A stretch of 64,000 nt of DNA, from assembly GCA_021234155.1 (NCBI GenBank), contig JAJEKV010000027.1, forward strand, positions 5,268,623 through 5,332,622, written 5' to 3'. The position numbers and the translations under genes are program-made. The notes beneath the pieces are model-generated. The model was not told where the DNA came from, did no database searches, and saw only the letters and a program-made list of their open reading frames with translations. How positions within the stretch are numbered: the stretch's first letter is position 1; each line of letters starts with the position of its first letter. This stretch comes from Isoetes taiwanensis (Eukaryota; Streptophyta; Lycopodiopsida; Isoetales; Isoetaceae). Positions 1 through 12,160 of the stretch are shown piece after piece.

Positions 1-55
1 GCACATTGCCAGGCACTGCTGGCATCACCTGGAAATATACATGGCTTCTAAGAAA

Positions 56-319
56 TCATTTCAAAGGGACATGAACCTGTTTGATTGCCGTTGCAGCTAC
101 TGGTCGACCAAAAGCCATGTTATGATGGGAAAGCCTGATGTTGGAGATGTAAGTCGTTTTATGGAAAGGCAGCCTCTGTGTCAGAGATGCACTCGATGGC
201 TCTGCTAGATCTGAAGACCTGACAGGGCGAATCAGCTTCTCAATCCTTCCATCAGCATGAACTACATGTACCACTTCCATCGCCCCGCATATCAACACAG
301 AAGACATCAGATTGCCCAT
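56..319 (-). CDS. possible DUF4228/PADRE-like protein fragment
   Basis: Starting at the Met encoded at 319, the frame reads MGN (a possible N-myristoylation start), then a hydrophobic stretch, then VVHADGRIEKLIRPVRSSDL. This resembles the N-terminus of plant DUF4228/PADRE proteins, which open with a short MGN leader followed by a 'xDGxxxxxxxPVxxxxL' strand. The remaining ~50 residues do not match what I know of the family, so the frame may run into an intron or be decayed. Members are small stress-responsive plant proteins of unclear biochemical role. An in-frame Met at 355 gives a basic 12-residue extension; I prefer MGN because of the family leader. The call rests on about 25 residues. Confidence 0.35.
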   Translation of the reverse strand: MGNLMSSVLICGAMEVVHVVHADGRIEKLIRPVRSSDLAEPSSASLTQRLPFHKTTYISNIRLSHHNMAFGRPVAATAIKQVHVPLK

Positions 320-1010
320 CTCGTCTTTTCCCCTGTTTTTGAGTTTTCGTTTCACAGATTACCCTCTGTGCATTATCTTTTGCACATTTTGATACAATAC
401 AAGAGCCTTTGAAGAAGTTTACGCATCAATCTTATTCAAAGCATGCTCTAAACTGTTAAAAATCCCTTGCAGAAGCCCACAGGCAAGTAATAGCCCTTAT
501 GCAACGACCCACCACGGAGATAAGACCAAGACAATGTGGAAAAGAGGAGGAAATGTCTTTATTGCTAGATGGGCTCATCAATGCCGACACTCCGGCAGGC
601 ATAGAGGACCACGAAAATTCGAAGGGCTTGCAAACGTTTCATCCAGTCCGGAAGCCCAAGACACATAACCACATTCTGAAGTGCCAATTTGGAAGGAGGA
701 ATTGCTTTTGTAGCAAAACCTCGGTGCATGCAATTTCTAGACCCATACCTGGAAAACGCTATGGAGAAGACAAATTTAAAGGAATCGGGCGCCTTGAGCT
801 TTAGCATCGTCTCTGCTTTACTAGCTACCTGTCGACTGTAAAACCTGTTCATAACTCCTAATAACACAATTTAAACCTAAATCTCCTTTAGTCCACGAAC
901 CCTAAAGTTGGATGCCTCGTTGCTTGCATGCTGTTTATGAAATTAAATTAATTTAATTTTTTTAAGGAATAAAAGCATGCAATCAAAACCATTGCAAAAC
1001 CATAGATAAA
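320..1010. other. noncoding stretch, no gene recognised
   Basis: Overlapping short open frames on both strands at 499-867 show no recognisable domain. Around 940-970 the sequence is AT-rich. Nothing here can be supported as a gene. Confidence 0.5.
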
Positions 1011-1011
1011 A

Positions 1012-1150
1012 TGCCATTCAAATATGAGAACCCAGTGTGCACTCTAGATATACTAATTAGTATGCCTCGTGCAATATGCCCATGAAATCATATGAAAACC
1101 ATGCTAAAAAGCGTATAAAATCACAGAAAAAACCCCCTGTTATTTCTACC
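1012..1150. repeat. dispersed repeat, copy 1 (partner at 43250-43392)
   Basis: This stretch shares a colinear series of blocks with 43250-43392: 'caaatatga', 'cactctaga', 'attagta', 'aatcatat', 'aaaaccat' and the shared end 'ccccctgttatt'. The two are in the same orientation and differ by point changes and small indels. It is an interspersed repeat of unknown class; no coding capacity is visible. Confidence 0.6.
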
Positions 1151-3720
1151 AGGTTTTGCAATAAATTTATAGCGCTAAATAAGGGACTAATATCTTGACG
1201 AAGGCATTAGTCGAAAGAAAGCATAAGTGCTTTTGACATGCTATAGGTATCAAATAGATGAATGCTAATTGAGGGAAAGTTTATCATCGAGCATTCTTTG
1301 AATATGTGATAAAAAATAAAACGCAATGCTGGTTGATGATGTGGCATTATTTGAAGCAGTAAAGGTTACCAATTTGACAGTAACGAAGTTAAATTAGTGG
1401 TCGGAATGACTAGTGGACAAGATCTGTGAAGTTTTCGTGGCTAGCCGGTACTGATTGTTCTAGCCAGAATATCAAAGGATTGATTAGGTATTGCCTTCGT
1501 TGAAACAACTGTGGCTAGAATTTGATATTCTGTGTGGATCTATGTCTTGTATTTTTCCTTTATGCTTTTCCGTGGATTGATCGTAAAGAATCAAAGGCGG
1601 GAGAGTATAGGATAGTGAGAGTTGGTTTTTTTCTGTGTTGAATCCTGGGGTCAACAGTTTCAGGTTTAACACCATTCTGGTACCCAGATTAGATATGGCA
1701 ATTTTTAAGGAGCCATGGCATTTTCTTGCATGGCATGGCACTTTAACCTTACTATACACATGAGCAAATGCCCCAAAAGAATATTCATATTTTCAAAAAA
1801 AAAAAAAAAAAAAAAAAATGAAGCAGAACTTAAAGTGGCTACTACAGCATCAGCAAATATGGAATTGGTAAATGCTGGATCTTGGTAAGCAAATCCAACT
1901 TCTAAGCTCCATCATTACTTATGTTTGACGTATATTTCTAATGGTGTTTTTCTATTTTTTTTATGTTTTGCAGACAAATGAGAAGTGATGCTTGATTCCA
2001 ACAGAAGTTCTCCTATTCAAGGTAAATGCATTTAAGTTTGTTCATTCTCCTTTATATAGAATACTTGAACAATCTTGATTATTAATTGCATTATCTTGTT
2101 ATTTTGTGATGTATTGATGTTCTTGCTTAATTAACCATTTCTAGCCTTCTAGTCTTCCATTTCGACTCTTTAATGGATTACATTTTCTTATCTCGAAAAA
2201 CTTTAACATGGTTTAGGGTATGTTGTAGGACCGCACACGCCAACATATATTGCATTACTTCTTTTGAACAAATACATAGGAAAACAAGGGCATATTTTTG
2301 AGTCCTTTTCTTGTGTCTTCTTCCATGGGCTTTTGTTAGAAATGTGTTGTGAGAGTATGTTGATTGGCCATTTTCACCTACATTTAGACATTCTAAGAGC
2401 CATTTAAATTCTTTGCTAGGATTGCTTAGCTGCTATATGTTATATCAATTATTAACACATTATTTGTGAATTAGCAACATCACAAACTGTTGTTCTCTAT
2501 GAGGATGCAAGGAGCAATAACAACAATCATGACTTTTCTAGGATGAGACAACCTGCAAGGCATTAAGGCATAAGCATCACCTTGGCTTGACCGCCTGATG
2601 GTTATATTCTTACTATAAATGAGGTGCTTCTATTCAATGAGGTACTTTTTCTCCATTTCAAGATTGTGTCTTTTGTATCCTTCGTTTGTATTTTGAAGCA
2701 AGAGGACCATTTTTTTTAGCCTTTACTACATATAGTATGTTAATGGCCTTCTGTTTAAAATGGGATCTCTAAACCCTGTAGTTGAGCTTTTTCAGAATCA
2801 AATGGCATTCGATAAATGTAACCTACTAAGTGGCATGCAAGGTATAGATATAGCTCTTTGATATTGGACCCACACGCTTGCCATTATTAGCCATTCCCTC
2901 AACTAATGTGAGCAGTGTTGCACACTATTGCAGATGTGTTAGTTACATCATGGCAATAGCTCTAATATCATTTGTAGTTTATCTAGATTTGAGTTTTTGC
3001 TACTCATTTATTCAGATTAATTAGGTTGGTGAATATATAGCATGCGTATCCTAGATGGAGATCTATCAATGGTATGACTCAGCTGGAGGCTTCGGGAAAC
3101 TAGCATGCTCATACTTGGAAGAAGGAAGAATCGAGAGAAGTTTCCAACTTGTTAGTTTTTCTCTTTGTTCTAAATTCATGCACATTAAATATCTACCTTT
3201 TCAATTTCCGTCATTTGAATGTACAACTTCTTATATTCATTCGCGTGCATCGCATTTAATATTTCAAGGTTTTAAGCATTAAAGCATATGCTACAACAAA
3301 TATTGATAGGCTAAATTTGAAGTAATTGGGGCGCCTTGGACAACATCATGTTGCACCAAATTGAAACAGTTAGTATGATGTATTTCACAAATATCTCATA
3401 ATCTTTCCCAACAGGTTACAAGAAAAACTCAAAAAACTCCATTTGATACTATCATATGCTTTTGTAAAATGCAATGAAATATCTTATCACCTTTTTACCT
3501 ATATTTTAACCCAATCCAACCCTTAGCTGCTATATGTAGAATGTCTTTCGAAAAAGAGATCCTAGCCTAATGGGGAAAATAATTTTTGCTGTGGCTTTAT
3601 TTTCTATGCCCTAGCCATTAATAGTATGCGGGCCTTTACCCTTCGGAATTAAAGTAAACATCTTGTATTTAGCTTGGAATCTAAATGGTCTGCTTGTTTG
3701 ATCCTCACGACATAGACGAA
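1151..3720. other. AT-rich noncoding DNA
   Basis: No gene recognised. A 24-base run of A lies at 1795-1818 and could be a retroposon tail or simple repeat; no flanking duplication was found. The 75-codon frame at 3055-3282 has no recognisable domain. Confidence 0.5.
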
Positions 3721-4740
3721 AACACAATAATATAAGAGCATCAATAGTCACAAAATATCAATGGCCATGATACTAATAACTACATAATATTGACTATGAC
3801 ACTTAGACATATCATCTATCATTGTACACTTAAACATCAAGCACATGCTTCTTATTAACACTTTGTGTCATAAATTTGTCCTCATTTTGGCACCAACATG
3901 CAAGCGACATACGACCATTTTGTTTTGTTTTGAAAATCATCATTCTTACTCAAACTTGTTGACGATCCACACGTGCTTTAGTCATAGTGACATGTATCAA
4001 ATTGAACTTAATTAAAACTTTTCATAAATGAGATGCAGTAAAATTTTAAGCATAGATATCCCTTAGAGCTTTCAGCACAAGATAACTTTATTTGTTTCCC
4101 TCATGTATCACTGCTGTGGGGGCCGACACACTTTCTAGGGTCACTTCCTAAGGGAATTAATCATCATGGCTAGTTTGCTATGACTCAATGTTGGGGGGCG
4201 CATACGTTAAGCCACAAGAAAATTTGACAAGTTCTTGAAGTTGGAAGTTTGTCATGAATGTTGGAAAACTTTGAAAGTCGACCTATCTCCAGCTTATTCC
4301 AGCACAAAGCTTCTCAACAAAGTAACTAGACATGAATAATGGCGATACTGAGTAGAAAGGGTACATGTGAGTCTTTACGCTAATAGTTTACTTCATTATT
4401 TATTGATTGGTCACTTCTACTGTGTAGGAAAAAATTCAGGTAGATTGGAATATGAGTCTACAACAAAATTAGATTGGATGCAAACTTTGAATATATCATT
4501 GAATCTCAAAGCAACATTGATAATAAACCACTAGTTTAGTGGACTAAGCCCTAAGCCATAAGAACTGGATCAAGAAATCTGCTCAAGTAGAAAGGAGAAC
4601 GAGAAGGACGAGGAGCATGTTTTACACCGGTTTTACACCCACTAGAGACCAACTGTTCTATGCAATGCACACCAACATTGCTTTCCTTCAATTCACCGTA
4701 CAGTGCAAGGCATTTGTTAAGAATCAATATAGTTGCCATG
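3721..4740. repeat. segmental duplication, copy 1, distal part
   Basis: This stretch aligns, diverged but colinear, with 12161-13075. Shared landmarks include 'tgatactaat', 'atcatctatcattgtacactta', 'cttcttattaac', 'ttgtcctcat' and 'ggcaccaacatgcaa'. It is probably the 3' flank of the minus-strand decayed MYB copy at 9.1-9.4 kb, because the same stretch lies at the same side of the second decayed MYB copy. No coding sequence is recognisable. Confidence 0.7.
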
Positions 4741-4887
4741 TGATTGCTGATGATTCATCGATTAAAGATGCACTGATGATGCTCTGAAAAGATGTGGAAG
4801 TGTGGAACGTAATGTTAATGTCAAATAATTATTCCTCGTCATCTCAAAACCTGTTTCAATCCGTAGCTCGTGAGATCCTGTACAAAG

Positions 4888-6470
4888 CATAGTTACCCGG
4901 AACGGGAACGGAACGGGAATGCAGACCTAAAATTTGGAACGGGAACGGGAATGGATCGGAACGGGAACGGCCAACATTCGAATTTTTAAAATTTAAAAAC
5001 AGTTTTGGCGTTCCCTTTGCCTCGTGATCATTGTAGAACCTTAGAATTTAAAAAGGGGTACATGAAGACTACTTTGTGGATAAAAACATGCAACCCACTC
5101 CGTAAATGCTTCATTTTTTATAAAACATTATATTAAAGATGTGAAAACATATTATTACATCTATATTTCCAAAACAATAGAAATATAAAGCAATAAGACA
5201 TAAGATTCATAGATCAGTTTCATTCAACCGCATATATATTATATAAGTTTCATAGATAAGTTCCAACGAGATTGTTCACTCATCCTGCAAAAGAAGAAAA
5301 CATATCCTAAGTCCATATAAAAATAAGAATAAGAACTATCATCAAGCAACTACAATTTAGTAGAATAAATATAATTGTTACCTTCATTTTGCTCTTCCAC
5401 AACTTGTTCATCGAAGTCTTCAGTCTCTTCTTCCTCGGCTGCCTCCTCATGAGTTTGATCTTGATCATCCTCTTTGATCTTTGATCATCCTCTTCTTTTA
5501 ATCTTGTACAATGCAAAGCCTGCAAAAATGAATCTTGAAATCTTGAAACATTTAAGGTTGGGCGCAGATGGAAGTTTCATTCATTTTCATTTTCTGCTGC
5601 AAATACAGTCATCTTTGTGTTTGGCCAATAGAATTTAATATGTGCACATATCAATAAGGTACTGACAGAGACAGAACTAACCAATAGGCAATAAACAATA
5701 TCTAATACTTACAAGTTTCTAATCAATCTGGTGATGAACAGGTGAGCAGCAGTAAGCACCGATTTTTTCTGAGAAAACAGGTCGTTTTGACTAATAAAGG
5801 AGGTCGTTTGAAGCGTGAGAATGCTTTGAACTTTGTCATTATGGAAAAAACAGATCAAACAATATAAACTATGAAAAAAATTGCTGTCTTACCTTGCAAA
5901 TATGAAAGGAAAACTGCTGTTACCTGTTGTTTTGCTTAACTCTTGGATCAGCCGATTACATATGCCGATTACAGAGATGGATGGAGTCGATTGTTAGGAA
6001 GGCAGCCAGGCACAGATCAGGGATTAGTTATAGCAGGAGCAGAGAAGGCCGATTTAGCAGAGAATGAGGTCGATTAGCTCGAAATGCCCTATCTGAAATG
6101 CCCAGCCCGGCACTACCCTGCTTGAAATGCCCAGCTTTAGCAGCAAACAAGCCGGATTTCTGGTGTTGTGCTGTCGGCCGCTGCGGGTTCTGTCCTCTCC
6201 GGCCCAACAAAAAGGGGGAAAAAAGATGAACCAAGGTTTTATTTTAACGAAAATCAGGAGGTTTGTGTTGTTATTTTTTTTTTTAATGGGAACTTACCGG
6301 GAACGCTGTTCCCATATATGGAAACACTGTTTGGAACGCCGTTCCCGGTAACAAAGTGTGTGGAACGGGAACTTGGCGTTCCCGGAACGTGGCAGCCTGG
6401 GGAACGCGTTCCGGAACGGGAACGCGTTCGGAACGGGAACGTGTTCGGAACGGCGTTCCCGGTAACTATG
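4888..6470. mobile_element. hAT-like DNA transposon remnant with 8-bp target duplication
   Basis: The element is bounded by the exact 8-bp direct repeat GTACAAAG at 4880-4887 and 6471-6478. Its ends are inverted: CATAGTTACC at the left and its complement GGTAACTATG at the right. Inside both ends are many copies of the GGAACGGGAACG motif, in opposite orientation at the two ends, like subterminal transposase-binding repeats. An extra hairpin lies at about 6290-6355. An 8-bp duplication is typical of the hAT superfamily. No transposase is recognisable, but on the minus strand at about 5390-5525 one frame reads as a very acidic Glu/Asp-rich tail, perhaps a relic of a hAT C-terminus. It is non-autonomous and absent from the paralogous segment at 12.2-14.6 kb, so it inserted after the duplication or was lost there. 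Confidence 0.8.
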
Positions 6471-6478
6471 GTACAAAG

Positions 6479-7351
6479 TGATGCAATAGCTAGAAGCTTT
6501 TTTCGGGATAAAGAAGCAAGCAAATATTCTTGTGGTCCCTATGCCAAAGTGGAAGTTATATCAACAAGACCATTTCGTGGATGTTAGTCTTACATTAAGC
6601 TCGAGCCAAGGAAGACATTGATCTTGCATTCTATGTTAAAACTTATGAATTTCTCTAGGACAAGTGCTTGGCAGGTTGTGTTAGCTTAGAGTGAGGTGCT
6701 AAAGTAGACTATTTGCATTGCCAATGTGTGCTTAGAATTGTTGCTCCAAATACTACCTTTGTCAATAAAATGCTGAAGAAATTCCTTGGATGTTGGAATT
6801 AATACCCAGAGACTATATGATTATATGCAAATTCCTGAAGAGTTCTTACATTGTTATAAGGGCTATGGTGGGAAAAGCACACCATAGGCATAATTTAAGT
6901 GAGGATGACGTGCAAGTGCTTGTATACCATGTATGTTTTTAAGAAATAAAGAAGAATGTGATGTTGGACCATAAGAACTTTATTATGAGAGTTGTGCACT
7001 TCAGTGATTTACCAATTGTCCAAGAAACTAAACCATGACCTTGCTTATGTTGTGACAAAGATGATTAGAACATGTTATTTTAGCTTTTCTACTTCATGGA
7101 TGATCCAAATTAAATCTGCTTACATTCAAAAGAACAAGGCCCATACAACATGGACATTGGCATGTAGTCCACATATTACCTCTAATGTTGATCTGGCTAC
7201 TGTTATATATGGTTCAAACGCTAGCAGGAAGCCAAGTGGGTTGGCAAACACATGAGAAGATATTGGGATGAGCAACATATAGAGCGTGAGATGGAGGCAT
7301 CTTTTCAGAATGGGGATGCAAGAGACAAGAAATCTCTTTAGATTTTGTATA
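6479..7351. other. noncoding insertion-like DNA, no gene recognised
   Basis: Only short uninformative frames are present. This stretch has no counterpart in the second copy of the MYB segment. Confidence 0.45.
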
Positions 7352-7455
7352 CAAGAATGTTTGTTTTGCCCAGATTCTGGGCATGGAAAATGTCGACGCG
7401 CGGCAGCGCAGAGGCATTTGACATGCCCAGAATCTGGGCAAAACAAACATTCTTG
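7352..7455. repeat. perfect 34-bp inverted repeat (hairpin)
   Basis: The arms 7352-7385 and 7422-7455 are exact reverse complements, separated by a GC-rich 36-bp loop. Each arm also contains its own small near-palindrome, GCCCAGATTCTGGGC. A transcript would form a strong stem-loop. The perfect match suggests a recent origin. It directly abuts the small TIR element at 7467-7768. Confidence 0.85.
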
Positions 7456-7466
7456 AAACATGATAA

Positions 7467-7768
7467 CAACTTAGGTTGCATTCTATGGGCAGTAAGAATT
7501 CTGGAATCAGGGGTAAAACAGGGGTAAAAGCTTCAGAATCACAGGTAAAAACATCGGAATGAGGGGTAGAAGGGCTGAATGTCAGGTAAATGCTCTAGAA
7601 TGAGATGTAAATCAGCCAAAATATGATGTAAATCCGTCGCTCTGAGCCGCCACTGTTGATCCGTCGTTTTTGCACCGTCGCTATTGAGCTGGGGAGGAAT
7701 TCAGGAAGAGAAACTATGCCACATGGCACTGCATGATTGGCGGATAGGGCAGAATACAACCTAAGTTG
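7467..7768. mobile_element. MITE-like element with about 20-bp terminal inverted repeats
   Basis: The left end CAACTTAGGTTGCATTCT matches the complement of the right end (CAACTTAGGTTGTATTCT) with one mismatch. The interior has several GGGGTAAAA/AGGTAAA-type subrepeats at 7510-7620 and a GC-richer part at 7635-7690. No open frame is present. I could not find a clean target duplication, so the superfamily is unresolved. Confidence 0.6.
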
Positions 7769-8640
7769 CTATTACGATGATTATATTGTAGACATCGCCT
7801 ACGGTATATGTTATGTGGGTTCTTTTCAATAATCTTGAAAAGTTGTAGAGTGGTACTCAAATGTTTTTATTTCTATCTCTATCCATTGTTAAGTGCATCA
7901 TCATCTGTCCTTTGTAAAGCCTGGGACCCATATGTTCTCTCCCCTCCCCTTACTCTTGGTGTTAGTCCATGTACACATGGGTAGATGAACTTCTTCATGG
8001 GTAGACGTGCTAATAGGGCCATAGACTAGAATAGGATTAATTTGAATTTCAATAAGGATCCAATGTGAACCTAGAGATTGGGAATGATACATATGGAAAT
8101 ATCAACAAATTATTATTTTCTCTGTGCATGAGTTCAATTAGAGACTTTGCTAGCTCATTCGAACCATAGAAAACAGGACTTCTAGGCAAGAGCATTATAA
8201 ACTTTGTCATGCAATTGGTGAAGATAATAATCTTGGCATCCAATAGGGATGTTGGCTAGTAGAGCAACCTAGGTGAAACACCATTATATGCTTGGGGTCC
8301 TACTTGCTTGATATCTTAGCCCATCGAGAAAATCTGAAGATACAACGTGCCCCAATCTCATAATAAACATTATTGTATGGCAGTATATATTTTCCTACTA
8401 AGGTTCTTCCCTTGAAAAACTGAAAGGGGGGGGCTTTTTTAATCCTGGTAGTAAAAGTAGTACTGCGACGTGCAACTACTATTTGGCATTTATTGCTCAC
8501 GTTGTATTATGTCCCATAGACCAATTGGTCTCCGAGGATGTTAAAAACCAATTCAATTCAATTCCATATTTATGTACAACCACAACGGGGTTTTCTCTTA
8601 TCCTCGTTGAATAGATTCATCTACCAGTTTTGTGTTTATT
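7769..8640. other. noncoding stretch, no gene recognised
   Basis: Short frames only; a G8 run lies near 8426. There is no counterpart in the second MYB segment. Confidence 0.45.
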
Positions 8641-9374
8641 TACAGCAATAAACAACTACGTGGTGAGTTTTGTGTTTATTTACGGTGTGAGCTCCTTGGT
8701 TGGTCATTTATCCCCAAATGAATAGACCATTTTCGTAGGATATGCAAAATAGACTTCGCAGATAATATTGTAATTAATACATTCGATCAAGCAGTCTGGA
8801 ATCTGGATTGTACAGGTTATATGGCACTATCGGACCTAGGTAACGTAACGACCAAAAATTTTTCTTGCTTGGTTGAGATGAACAGTTCTACGTACTGCTG
8901 TAGGCTAAAGTTCCTTCTTTAGCCATCAAGTTCGATTTCAGCCATCAAGTTCCAACACAAGCTCCAGCCTCAATATGCTTTGTTTAAAGCCGGCTATGGA
9001 ACAAGTGCATCCAGGCAAGTTTTTGATATGATATCCAGGCAAACTAACACTGTATTCAACCCAATTGCCCAACGTGGAGATTCATAACCCAGACCTCTTA
9101 TCCAAGTATCTATGCAAATCGATGGCAACTCGTTGCTCCTCTTTAGACAAATTTTCTCGTTCCAGACGTGGACCCAGATATTTCATCCATCTCAGTCTGC
9201 AACTCTTGCGAGAAATCTGCATCCCTGCGCCAAAAATCGAAGCATTCATTATTTAACCTTTATTGTTTGAGTTTTTGTAGAATTAACCTGCTTCTTTGGA
9301 TATAAGCATATTACGTTCCAGCATACAAGTTGTGAGCTTCTGCTGTTCCAACTGAGACAGTAGTGGCAAAGTTG
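8641..9374. repeat. segmental duplication, copy 1, MYB-proximal part
   Basis: This part aligns colinearly with 13076-14582. Shared stretches include 'gtgagc.ccttggttggtca', 'aaatgaatag.ac.tttt', 'atatgcaaaatagact', 'ttgtaattaatacatt' and the complete MYB exon 1-2 region. Together with 3721-4740 it forms the first copy, which is interrupted by 4741-8640. Confidence 0.7.
9095..9374 (-). pseudogene. R2R3-MYB remnant A (exons 1-2)
   Basis: Read on the minus strand, exon 1 (about 9374 to 9288) gives LLSQLEQQKLTTCMLERN and ends at a GT donor. It aligns with [18 protein letters not shown] of the intact MYB at 10564. After an intron, exon 2 (9224-9095) is exactly 130 bp, the usual plant MYB length. 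It has an AG acceptor and GT donor and encodes KSCRLRWMKYLGPRLERE, then LSKEEQRVAIDLHRYLDKR. Several R2 tryptophans are lost (first W to L, SGKS to SRKS). No exon 3 is clear below 9095; a weak trace, KNLPGCT, appears near 9030. I call it a pseudogene, oriented opposite to the intact gene. Confidence 0.8.
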
Positions 9375-10563
9375 CAATTTGACAATGTTTCGTTTCTTTC
9401 TGTAACAGCCATGATGTATAAATGCTATCAAGTTTTTATAATGTCACAAGAATCTTGGTAAAAATTGGTTGGAAAAGGGATTGGAAAAGCATATGCAGAC
9501 ATCTATTTCGTCCAATTTGTCCTTGCCGCTTACAGTACACACTGTAAATTTTATGGTAAAGTGGCTGGAACTACTTAATTCAGGTCTGATACTACTTCTC
9601 AAACAGACCCTGTGATGAAATAGATCTTTTGAATTTGATTTCTGGCCTGGTCACGAATATCAGAAGTAACAAGCAATGAATTTCTTAGTTAAGTATAAGA
9701 CAAAATCCGTAAAACACCCGCTATTAAAGTACATAAATCTGCAGCATGTTTTTGCTACTTTATACAGAATTTGTCTCTTTCATGAGTTCAAGCCATTTGT
9801 CATGTTTTATTGGCTTGACCTGTGATCTTCTGTGCATAGGAACTAGTTGGCGAATAGAAACCTGTTATGGAAAAAATGTTTGAATCATAAGTTAGCTACC
9901 ATCCCATAACCAGGCTTTCATTTGCAATTCCAAAGGGTTTCAAACAATCCTTAATTCATTTATGTTGATTCCTACTGTCACTACCTGGACAGAAAAGAAA
10001 AAACAGGGAGTTGACATACATGCTAATTTGTAAGTGCCTAGAAAACATTTCTCAAGAAAAGGAAGGACACATCTGAAGTTACTATGTAGTGAGTGCGTTT
10101 ACCAGATTATTTTGTTTAAAATTTTATTCAATATTTGGTAAAGTCTTGCCATGCAGATTTACTACTTGCTATGCATTTGATAGGTATATCCTTTGAAAAC
10201 CTAATAAAAAATACGTTGATCTTTGAAATTCATACTGGGGCATGTAGCAACAGAGGCAGCAACTTATGATTATATCATTTCACACGCGATTGTGCAGGGA
10301 AATCGTGGCTGCTTCTTATAGAAATGTCAATGTCAATGGTAGAAGCATTATGTTTGGACAATCAAGCAATAGAATAAGCTTCTGTTGCTTCCTGTGTAGA
10401 CCATGCTTTAAGTATTTGGAAATTGGTGACAGTGTGGGCCATGTGAAGAAGGTCAGGTTCTCAAGGAAATGGGAGGTGATAAAGTAAGAAAAACTATAAC
10501 ACTATGTGGTCACATCTTTTTTATGTATAAAAGGGTTGTATCAGATAAGTAACAATACATAAA
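9375..10563. other. region upstream of the MYB gene
   Basis: No gene recognised. This stretch should contain the MYB promoter, but no clear TATA or cis-element can be assigned. The open frame at 10266-10487 has no recognisable domain. Confidence 0.4.
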
Positions 10564-11410
10564 ATGAAAGGCATTAGACACAAGCATGAGCTCTGGAGCC
10601 CTGACGAAGACGAAAAGCTTACCAGATGCATGCAGGAACACAATTGCGATATTAGCTGGAGTTCTGTACCAACAAAAGCAGGTTGCTCCTTATCTGCCAT
10701 CTCCTACTCTTAAACCATGTGTTTGTCAATATTTCTTCTCAAGTTTTTTTATGGCAGGACTTAACCGAAGCGGCAAAAGTTGTAGACTCAGATGGGTTAA
10801 CTACTTGAGCCCTGAACTCAAGAGAGGCAAATTCTCTGCACAAGAGCAGGAAATCGTCATGAACCTCCATAAATGTCTTGGCAACAGGTTTGTGGACCGG
10901 TTTCTAGTAATTTTTCTTTAATCTTTGCCTTCTGATTCTAGAAATTATGAAAGTTAACTATATTGAAGTAAGTTGTTGAGACTTTATAGGTGGTCTCAGA
11001 TATCCAAGTATTTACCAGGAAGGACTGATCATGAGATCAAGAACTTCTGGAAGTGTGCAATCCGGCGAGAAATAAAATCAAGCACTACAACATTACAGAA
11101 TTACCCTGATCAAGTAGCAGTAAGAAATGCTATGGAAGTAAGCAGTTCTAGCCACTTTGCAATGCATAAAAATAAATTGCCTGCGATATGGTCGTCTGGC
11201 TTCACAACTGAAGAGCAATGTTTGGTGCAGCAAACCATGATCTTAGACGACAAATTTTCATGTGCTGAACCTCAGAAATTAAACGATAACAACATAACTG
11301 TATATGATTATGATTTGCAAGCTGACCAGGCAATCTTTTGCCAGAACATTGACACAATTATGGAAACGATTCATGGCACACAACAGAAGCTTCATGGGAA
11401 TTATGGATGA
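10564..11410 (+). CDS. R2R3-MYB transcription factor
   Basis: Three exons join in frame to 222 codons: 10564-10681, 10758-10887 (130 bp) and 10990-11410, with introns of 76 and 102 bp that both begin GT and end AG. These are the canonical plant MYB intron positions. Repeat R2 starts at about residue 9 ([44 protein letters not shown]). R3 follows ([40 protein letters not shown]), with Phe replacing the first Trp of R3, as is usual. The style recalls the MYB61/MYB86/MYB46-like groups, but subgroup placement needs a tree. The C-terminal region is short (about 110 residues), so it may lack a long activation domain. It would bind DNA in the nucleus. It is the only intact member of a three-copy cluster here. 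The splice signals and an open reading frame argue that it is functional. Confidence 0.9.
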
Positions 11411-12160
11411 TGATGCACAAAAATGTTCGTTGCACTCCATATTTCAGACCATGCGATTTCATAGATATGTAATACATAATATTGACAGATAAAATCTTTG
11501 GCGTCTTTGGCAGAATGTGGAGCAGAAATAAAATTTTAGTGTTCATACTCGTTTAATCTACTTCAAACAGCTTCTGTCGTGTGATTATAAAATGGCCCAC
11601 CTTTCGATCCGCATATTGGCACTGGAGGTTATTTACCATAACCTTACTCCTCACAATATCTCTTAGATTCGGAAGATTATCAAATCAATGGTGATAATTA
11701 ATTACCTCCATCAATTATTTAATTATAAATCAACTATTTAATTACAAGGGAGGTCAACCCTCCCCCTCTCTAATTATAAGGAGGTCACCCTCCCCCTCTC
11801 GATGACCATCGCACATTAGTTCATCTTAGTTCGGGAAATTCCCTGGAAGCCTTGTAAGCAATCGTGTGGAAATTATTCTTGGCGTATAATTTAAAAACTG
11901 CAAGAAAGATTTGTGCTAAAAATAGGCATTTTTCTTGGTACTTTCGGGAAGAATGGAGGGGGAGTCTTTAGTTGGCAAGAATGGAGGGGGAATTTGTAGT
12001 TGGTAGGCTGGCCTAAATCCAGCAGAAAAACTGTCGATTATACCCAAAAAACTTCCCTAACCAAGCATATACCTCTCGAACTGTTCCCCTCGAGAGTTAT
12101 ATGCCATAATACAATCATCTCGAGGGGAGGGTTAGCCTCCTTGTAAATTGGACGTGTCAA
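11411..12160. other. 3' flank of MYB; CT-rich repeats and a hairpin
   Basis: No gene. A short duplicated motif containing 'ggaggtcaaccctccccctctc' variants lies at 11748-11800. A 10-bp perfect inverted repeat, CCCCTCGAGA, has arms 12086-12095 and 12118-12127 and may be the end of a small foldback element. Confidence 0.5.

Noticed and set aside
499-867. Overlapping frames of about 100 codons on both strands
   Set aside because: No domain, no splice context and mutually overlapping; likely chance.
1795-1818. A24 run as a retrogene poly(A) tail
   Set aside because: No upstream coding relic or flanking target duplication was found.
5307-5525. Minus-strand 72-codon basic ORF as a gene
   Set aside because: An alternative frame gives an acidic transposase-tail-like stretch; either way it is an isolated remnant inside a non-autonomous element.
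6127-6587. Frames across the GGAACG repeats
   Set aside because: Repetitive translation of hAT-like element ends; no protein feature.
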